Below, one piece after another: positions 5,603 to 9,792 of a stretch of DNA of 9,792 nucleotides. Made by a program: the position numbers and the translations under genes. The notes under the pieces were generated by a model. It had not been told where the DNA came from. It searched no databases and saw only the letters and a list, made by a program, of their open reading frames with translations. The DNA comes from Thermoproteota archaeon (GTDB lineage Archaea > Thermoproteota > Methanomethylicia > Methanomethylicales > Methanomethylicaceae): assembly GCA_030055545.1 (NCBI GenBank), contig JASFYK010000031.1, positions 1-9,792 of the forward strand, given 5' to 3'. Every line of letters begins with the position of its first letter. Within the stretch, counting starts at the first letter, position 1.

Positions 5603-6841
5603 ATGGATAAACCTTGGATGACTTCCAAATGGTTTGTGAGCCCATTCAACTATGACAGCTCCATTGTACCCAAGCCACCCGATGTTAAGAAGGTCGAGTT
5701 CCATGATGTAACCCTCCGGGATGGAGAACAGCAGGCAGGGGTCGTATTCACGAAATACGACAAGATAGCGATTGGAAGATCCCTCAACAGGGCCGGGGTG
5801 GACAGGATAGAAGTCGGAACGCCCGGCTTCTCCTCCGAGGATCGCGAGGCACTGCGGGCGCTGGTCGCCGCTTCCCTCGAAAGCAGGCTCTTCTCCTGGT
5901 GCAGGAACAACAGGCTGGACATATCCGCTGCGAAGGACTGCGATAGCTGGGGGGTCACGATTGAGATACCTGCGAGCGAGGTGATGATGAAGGGGAGCTA
6001 CTCGACAAATTTGGAGGAAGTAGTATCTAAGACGGCCGAGAATGCGGCATACGCAAAGTCCGAGGGGATGCAAGTATTACTCCTCCTCGTAGACTCGACC
6101 AGGTCAGACTTGGACGCCTTGAGGAAGATAATCTCTGGAACCGAAAAATACTGCGATTCTTTCGCTCTTTCCGACTCTTTCGGTGCGATACTCCCGATGG
6201 CCATGTACGGGCTGGTCAGGAAGGTGCGCGAGATGACCACGAAGCCTATTGAGGTGCACTGCCACAACGACTTTGGCATGGCGACAGCGAACACCTTGGC
6301 AGGCGTAGCTGCGGGGGCATCGGCTGTACATGTCACCGTTAATGGTATGGGCGAGAGGGCAGGCAACACTCCGTTGAGCGAGGTCGCGCTTGGGCTTAAG
6401 TTGCTCATGGGAGTCGACTCAAACATCAAGCTGGAGGAGCTATACCGCCTCTGCAAGCTTGTGGCGGACATCTCCGGTTTCCCGATCCCTCTGAACAAGC
6501 CGATAGTGGGCATGAACGTCTTCAACATCGAGTCCGCCCAGTCGGCGCAGTGGACGTCCAAGGCAGAAGAGGGTTACCTTTCGTATCCGTTTGCGTTCGA
6601 TCTTGTGGGCCACCCTGAGCCGCGGATCATACTGAGCAAGAAGAGCGGGCCATACAACCTCGACCTCAAGTTCAAGGAACTCGGTCTGGACATCCCGAGG
6701 GAGAGGTACCCCGAGATACTGGGAAGGGTATACGAAGTCTCTTTGCAGAAGAGGGGAGCCGTCTCAGACGAAGAATTCCTCGAGATCCTCCAGGATCTGG
6801 GTCTGTACAGGTACAAGCAGGAGGATCTCATGAGGGCATAG
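5603..6841 (+). CDS. DRE-TIM metallolyase, isopropylmalate/homocitrate synthase-like, without regulatory domain
   Basis: A 412-aa member of the HMGL-like/DRE-TIM superfamily, enzymes that condense acyl-CoA with 2-oxoacids or cleave HMG-CoA. Metal and substrate residues are clear: HDVTLRDGEQ (34-43; Arg39, Asp40), HCHND (219-223), and GMGERAGN (248-255). The C-terminal part follows isopropylmalate/homocitrate synthases, with IILSKKSG in place of ILGKHSG. It stops before the about 100-residue LeuA leucine-binding domain, so feedback inhibition by leucine is unlikely. The usual HESGIH-type segment after the barrel reads NIESAQSAQW (308-317), losing both His. Synthase activity on the usual substrates is therefore uncertain. 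Candidates include a homocitrate/citramalate/Re-citrate-type synthase or a novel acyl condensation. It is divergent from the AOR operon. The start is supported by GGAGGA; the stop is TAG. Confidence 0.85.
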   Translation: MDKPWMTSKWFVSPFNYDSSIVPKPPDVKKVEFHDVTLRDGEQQAGVVFTKYDKIAIGRSLNRAGVDRIEVGTPGFSSEDREALRALVAASLESRLFSWCRNNRLDISAAKDCDSWGVTIEIPASEVMMKGSYSTNLEEVVSKTAENAAYAKSEGMQVLLLLVDSTRSDLDALRKIISGTEKYCDSFALSDSFGAILPMAMYGLVRKVREMTTKPIEVHCHNDFGMATANTLAGVAAGASAVHVTVNGMGERAGNTPLSEVALGLKLLMGVDSNIKLEELYRLCKLVADISGFPIPLNKPIVGMNVFNIESAQSAQWTSKAEEGYLSYPFAFDLVGHPEPRIILSKKSGPYNLDLKFKELGLDIPRERYPEILGRVYEVSLQKRGAVSDEEFLEILQDLGLYRYKQEDLMRA

Positions 6842-6850
6842 ATAAACAAT

Positions 6851-6858
6851 AATTTAAT
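6851..6858 (+). promoter_or_regulatory. TATA box of the phosphoesterase gene, probable leaderless transcript
   Basis: AATTTAAT is centred about 28 nt before the ATG at 6882, and no Shine-Dalgarno precedes that ATG, so transcription probably begins at or next to the start codon. The T-rich stretch at 6863-6873 that follows could also serve as the terminator of the upstream gene. Confidence 0.45.
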
Positions 6859-6881
6859 CACCTTTTTATTTTATCCAACCC

Positions 6882-7667
6882 ATGAGGATTTTCAAGGATG
6901 GCGTTACAGTCGGGGCGTACCCTGCATTATTCCTTCCCACGTATCGAACACTGGTGATCTCAGACCTCCACATAGGATTCGAAAGCTCGCTGAGCCAGAA
7001 AGGGGTATTCCTGCCACAGAACTCCTACGCCGCCATGCGCCATCGGATCGAAGAGCTGCTCGGTACCACAGGATCCAAGAGGCTCGTGATTCTCGGCGAC
7101 TTGAAGCACGAGTTCGGCAAGCCTTCTCCCCAAGAGTGGGTTGAAGTGAAGGATCTGCTCGAAACACTCGGCTCCATGGGCGTCGAGACCCATGTAGTGC
7201 GCGGCAACCACGACAACTACGTGATCGCCATCCTTTCAAGGTATGGCGTTCACCTCCATGAGAGTTACATGATGATCGACCACATCTTGCTCATGCACGG
7301 GCATTCAGAGATCGAGCTTCCTGAGGGCACAAAAGTCATCGTAATCGGTCACGAGCACCCTGCAGTCTCATCATTGGACTCGTCGGGTGCCAGATACAAA
7401 TTCAAGTGCTTTCTTGTCGGGAAGTACAGAGGCAAGAGGCTAGTGGTCTTGCCCGCCTTCTCCCCACTCTCGGCAGGTTCTGGGATAAATGAGATCGATC
7501 GTGAGGGTTTGCTCTCGCCCTACTTGCGAGAATCAGACATAGACAAATTCGTGCCGCTGGCTGTGGAAGACGGGATAGGCATTTTCCGTTTCCCTCCGAT
7601 CGGGTTGATGCGCAGAATCCGTAAATGCGATGAGATGAGCGATCAAGTCAAGGGCGGGCATAAGTAG
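6882..7667 (+). CDS. Archaeal SbcD/Mre11-related metallophosphoesterase
   Basis: A 261-aa calcineurin-like metallophosphoesterase of the small archaeal SbcD-related family (TIGR00024 type). The dinuclear metal site motifs appear in order: SDLHIG (27-32; Asp28, His30), GDLKHEFG (72-79; Asp73), GNHDN (108-112; Asn109, His110, Asp111), HGH (139-141), and GHEHP (156-160). It likely hydrolyses a phosphodiester or phosphomonoester; the substrate is unknown for this family, as far as I know. It is shorter than Mre11 and lacks its capping and helicase-partner regions. In many prokaryotes relatives lie beside a helicase or ligase gene, but none is seen here. The start is ATG 6882, giving the usual short lead-in to the first motif; the transcript is probably leaderless. 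The stop is TAG. Function in the methyltransferase system is not suggested. Confidence 0.88.
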   Translation: MRIFKDGVTVGAYPALFLPTYRTLVISDLHIGFESSLSQKGVFLPQNSYAAMRHRIEELLGTTGSKRLVILGDLKHEFGKPSPQEWVEVKDLLETLGSMGVETHVVRGNHDNYVIAILSRYGVHLHESYMMIDHILLMHGHSEIELPEGTKVIVIGHEHPAVSSLDSSGARYKFKCFLVGKYRGKRLVVLPAFSPLSAGSGINEIDREGLLSPYLRESDIDKFVPLAVEDGIGIFRFPPIGLMRRIRKCDEMSDQVKGGHK

Positions 7668-7759
7668 ATTTTATAATATATTCTAGAATATAAAATATAA
7701 ATTGTTATTTTAAGGTAAATACTATCTATATATAGATATATATTGGTATATATGGAGAG
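7668..7759. other. AT-rich spacer with two 16-bp perfect palindromes
   Basis: Almost pure A/T non-coding DNA. TATATTCTAGAATATA (7677-7692) and TATCTATATATAGATA (7723-7738) are each perfect palindromes. No ORF or RNA gene is apparent. They may act as transcription stop and start signals or protein sites, but palindromes occur easily in such low-complexity sequence. Confidence 0.4.
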
Positions 7760-7767
7760 TTTTTTAA
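7760..7767 (+). promoter_or_regulatory. TATA box of the bactofilin-like gene
   Basis: TTTTTTAA lies about 40 nt before ATG 7804. Initiation about 26 nt downstream is near 7790, giving a very short leader, or a leaderless message if GTG at 7795 is the start. Confidence 0.35.
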
Positions 7768-7803
7768 GAGTACTGGTTGATATTTTATTCTACAGTGGTT
7801 GAA

Positions 7804-8109
7804 ATGAGGATTGAGAACAAGAAGATAGAGGGCGACATTAAGGTAGCTGAAGAGCTCACTGTTAACGGTACCATAACCGGTAGTGCAGTGGTGTCGAATG
7901 GTGGTAAGCTAATTCTCAATGGGATAGTCAAGCAGGATGTGATACTCGAAAGGGGCTCTTATGTTGAACTCTACGGCGAGGTCGAAGGTGATGTGCACAA
8001 CCACGGTGGCGAGCTGAAATTGTACGGGAAGGTCAACGGTTCGCTTTACAAGGATGCAGGGATCATTGTGATTCACCCTACCGCTGCCATCAAGGGCAAA
8101 ATATACTGA
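7804..8109 (+). CDS. Small bactofilin-like (polymer-forming cytoskeletal family) protein
   Basis: A 101-aa protein made almost entirely of degenerate repeats of about 17 residues ending in Gly-x-(Val/Ile)-x-Gly: GTITGS, GIVKQDV, GEVEGDV, GKVNGSL, and AAIKGKI. This is the right-handed beta-helix pattern of bactofilins (DUF583), which self-assemble into filaments at the membrane. It has only the core domain, without N- or C-terminal tails, membrane segment or signal peptide. Start ATG 7804 is preferred; in-frame GTG 7795 (+3 residues) and TTG 7777 (+9) are possible, and no strong Shine-Dalgarno decides. The stop is TGA, followed by T-rich sequence. It lies upstream of lemA with its own promoter. 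A filament or surface-scaffold role is inferred from fold only. Other short beta-helix proteins would look similar. Confidence 0.65.
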   Translation: MRIENKKIEGDIKVAEELTVNGTITGSAVVSNGGKLILNGIVKQDVILERGSYVELYGEVEGDVHNHGGELKLYGKVNGSLYKDAGIIVIHPTAAIKGKIY

Positions 8110-8140
8110 TTTTGTGATTTTCTAATTTTCACCCTCTTTT
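8110..8140 (+). terminator. T-rich terminator after the bactofilin-like gene
   Basis: Four T-runs of four or more lie directly after the TGA stop (TTTTGTGATTTTCTAATTTT and CTCTTTT). This is typical of archaeal oligo-T termination; no hairpin is evident. Confidence 0.4.
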
Positions 8141-8176
8141 CAGAAAAAACATTCAGATCCATCCAAAGAACTAACA

Positions 8177-8206
8177 AAGCTTTAAATCTCAAAATCATGA
8201 TTTGAG
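8177..8206 (+). promoter_or_regulatory. lemA promoter with adjacent inverted repeat
   Basis: CTTTAAAT (8180-8187) is a TATA-like box preceded by CAAAG. Immediately after it, CTCAAAATCA and TGATTTGAG (8188-8206) form an inverted repeat with one bulged A. The repeat sits between the TATA box and the expected start near 8209, where a repressor would act. The ATG at 8219 is preceded by GTGATC. Confidence 0.4.
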
Positions 8207-8218
8207 TACTGTGATCTT

Positions 8219-8782
8219 ATGGATATTCTCCAGATCCTACTCGTGGGGATTGTCGCGATAATTGTAATCGGACTCGCCCTTTATTTTGTTTCAGTCTACA
8301 ACAGGTTCAAGACGCTCTCAAACTCGGCACAAGCGACCTTGGGGCAGGTCCGCGTAGCGATGAAGAAGCGGCTGGACATGATCGAGCAGCTGCTCGGCGC
8401 GGTCAAGAGCTATGCCAAGTTCGAGAAGGAGGTTCTCGAGAAGATTACCGGTCTCAGATCAGAGATAGGGAAGGCTGGCGCAGAGGGCCTGAGGAGTGCC
8501 GATGCAGAGTCGAGGAGGATCTTCGGGAGCATTGTTGCGGTTGCTGAGGCATATCCGGACCTGAAGACCTCAGGGACTGTGGTTTCGCTCATGGACTCTG
8601 TGAAGGGGCTGGAGGAGGAGATTGCTAGGCATCGTTACACATACAACAACATAGCCCAGGAGTTCAATATAAAGACCGAAACGATTCCTACAAACATGGT
8701 CGCAAGTTTGATGGGTCTCCAAAAAATGGAGTATCTCCAGTTCGAGGAAGAGGCCGCGAGGCGCCCGAAGGTAGAGTTCTAG
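8219..8782 (+). CDS. lemA: LemA family membrane-anchored protein
   Basis: A 187-aa LemA protein, the usual size of the family. One N-terminal transmembrane helix (about 4-27) is followed by VYNRFKTLSN and a long alpha-helical domain with heptad-like character (40-85 and 120-150). The family signature near the C-terminus is intact: EAYPDLKTS (114-122), then YNNIAQEFN and MGLQKMEYLQFEEEA. The helical domain probably lies on the outer face of the membrane (N-out topology reported for LemA; not proved here). Its biochemical role is unsettled. It is followed after 13-31 nt by a DUF2207 protein, a common LemA partner, so the two likely form an operon and complex. The start is supported by GTGATC just upstream; the stop is TAG. 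Confidence 0.92.
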   Translation: MDILQILLVGIVAIIVIGLALYFVSVYNRFKTLSNSAQATLGQVRVAMKKRLDMIEQLLGAVKSYAKFEKEVLEKITGLRSEIGKAGAEGLRSADAESRRIFGSIVAVAEAYPDLKTSGTVVSLMDSVKGLEEEIARHRYTYNNIAQEFNIKTETIPTNMVASLMGLQKMEYLQFEEEAARRPKVEF

Positions 8783-8813
8783 GTCGGTTTTTGAGTTGTC
8801 AGAGACCAAGCAG

Positions 8814-9792
8814 ATGACGATTCTATTCGTGCTCGCGGTCTCCATTGCAATCGTGGGATTCTACCTCTTGGAGCACCCGCCTGCCTTTTTCAATGAAGAT
8901 GTGTGGGTAGAGTCCTATGACGCAAGCGTGTACCCTAATGGAACGCTCGTTGAGGAATATGTCTACAAAGTGGCAGTTTCGGGGAAATACCGAATGCTCT
9001 ACCGTGGCTGGGACGCACCGCTTTCACGCACTCCGCTCGAAATTCCACATATCCAGCTCGTCTCCTACGAGGCGCCTTCAGGTCCAGTCCCCTACCAGAG
9101 GTACTCCTCTGGAGAAGTCTGGGTCCCTCCCTCAAACCAGTCCCCCTCGATTATCGACTTCATAGCCTCGAACTCCGAGCTTAACGAGGTCGGGATATAC
9201 GCTCCCTCCTACTTTGAGGCAGGGACATACCGGGTGCGGTACGTTTTTTCGATATGCCCTCCTATCGAGTATGACAGCTCTGATGCACACATCAACCTGA
9301 GGCTTGCTGACCAGCACCTTGAATACCGCAACGCCGCCATCAGAGTTGTTTCTCCACCGTCAGGAGATATAACCGATGTATTTGTCCGTCCGCTCACTAT
9401 GCAGCTTGCCAAGACAGGCGGGCAGGTCTTCATTCTGGGCTCTGTTCAGAGGGATCAGCTTCTCGAGGTTGAGCTGCTGTTCCCCAGGGAGGCTCTCGCG
9501 GATCTTCAGGGCTTCCCGAGAGAAGTCCAAGGGGTCAGGGTTCAGACCGAACGCGCAAATCTCATATACTCGCTACCGTTCTACGCGGCCTCAAGCCTAA
9601 GAGAGTTTTCCCGGGTAGTTGCCTTGCTGATGCCATTCCTGCTTCTCGGCGCTTACCTGGTATACGGGAGAGAAAAACATTACACAGTTCCGAAATACTT
9701 GAGTTTCGTTCCTGACACCTCGATGAAGCCGTGGGTCGCGAATCTTGTCTTCAGGGGGGATCCTTTTGTCTTTGACGAGAATGGACTATACG
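8814..9792 (+). CDS. DUF2207 membrane protein (3' end cut by window)
   Basis: The open frame runs off the right edge after 326 codons. An N-terminal signal anchor (about 2-20, ILFVLAVSIAIVGFYLL) leads to an about 230-residue beta-rich extracytoplasmic domain, as in DUF2207 proteins. A second membrane helix (about 262-280, VVALLMPFLLLGAYLVYG) is followed by the conserved segment YTVPKYLSFVPDTSMKPW and FRGDPFVFDENG, which starts the cytoplasmic part of the family. The rest, normally another several hundred residues with further helices, is outside the window. ATG 8814 is used; an in-frame TTG at 8796 with AGGT upstream adds six residues and is a real alternative. It is coupled to lemA. Function is unknown in general; membrane or cell-envelope role inferred from topology. 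Confidence 0.8.
   Translation, partial: MTILFVLAVSIAIVGFYLLEHPPAFFNEDVWVESYDASVYPNGTLVEEYVYKVAVSGKYRMLYRGWDAPLSRTPLEIPHIQLVSYEAPSGPVPYQRYSSGEVWVPPSNQSPSIIDFIASNSELNEVGIYAPSYFEAGTYRVRYVFSICPPIEYDSSDAHINLRLADQHLEYRNAAIRVVSPPSGDITDVFVRPLTMQLAKTGGQVFILGSVQRDQLLEVELLFPREALADLQGFPREVQGVRVQTERANLIYSLPFYAASSLREFSRVVALLMPFLLLGAYLVYGREKHYTVPKYLSFVPDTSMKPWVANLVFRGDPFVFDENGLY

Noticed and set aside
7668..7776. CRISPR array, tRNA or attachment site in the AT-rich spacer
   Set aside because: No regularly spaced direct repeats, no tRNA-like arms with conserved T-loop sequence, and no integrase gene nearby.
7777..7803. TTG-initiated N-terminal extension of the bactofilin-like protein
   Set aside because: The TTG lies upstream of the start site predicted from the TATA box at 7760-7767, and the extra residues do not fit the repeat pattern.

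Overview
The window looks like archaeal chromosomal DNA of moderate GC. The signs are TATA/BRE-type promoters, Shine-Dalgarno sequences matching GGAGGTGATC, oligo-T terminators, and archaeal-type genes: a tungsten aldehyde oxidoreductase, an SbcD/Mre11-related phosphoesterase and a DUF2207 protein. I cannot assign a phylum from the sequence; a Thermoproteota-type lineage is a guess.

Region 1 (1-5472, minus strand) is one functional neighbourhood in two apparent transcription units. The 5' unit encodes a four-cluster [4Fe-4S] electron-transfer protein and a tungsten aldehyde:ferredoxin oxidoreductase, overlapping or abutting. It ends at an oligo-T terminator. A new promoter follows, then a second unit: an MtmC-like corrinoid protein and two paralogous MtmB-like methyltransferases (the last one cut off by the window edge). 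Both MtmB-like proteins are in the monomethylamine methyltransferase fold family. Where MtmB carries UAG-encoded pyrrolysine (residue 202), one has Asn200 (AAC) and the other Ile198 (ATA). The two catalytic Glu residues next to pyrrolysine are also replaced by Leu/Ile. The organism appears to use UAG as an ordinary stop, since 4 of the 8 genes with a visible stop end in TAG. This is therefore a candidate pyrrolysine-independent, MtmB-family corrinoid methyltransferase system of unknown substrate, beside an aldehyde-oxidising enzyme.

Region 2 (5473-5602) is a divergent promoter region with a 9-bp-arm inverted repeat over the expected start site of the minus-strand operon, a likely repressor site. 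Divergently transcribed is a DRE-TIM metallolyase of the isopropylmalate/homocitrate synthase type (5603-6841). It lacks the C-terminal LeuA regulatory domain and the usual HESGIH-like catalytic segment.

Region 3 (6842-9792, plus strand) looks like unrelated housekeeping: a calcineurin-like phosphoesterase with a probably leaderless start, an AT-rich spacer with two 16-bp palindromes, a small bactofilin-like beta-repeat protein, a LemA protein, and a DUF2207 membrane protein running off the end.

Working model (inference): the MtmB-like proteins demethylate an unidentified methylated compound onto the corrinoid protein, and the AOR oxidises a related aldehyde to an acid, passing electrons to the ferredoxin-like subunit. 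The methyl acceptor enzyme and the corrinoid reductive activase are not in the window.
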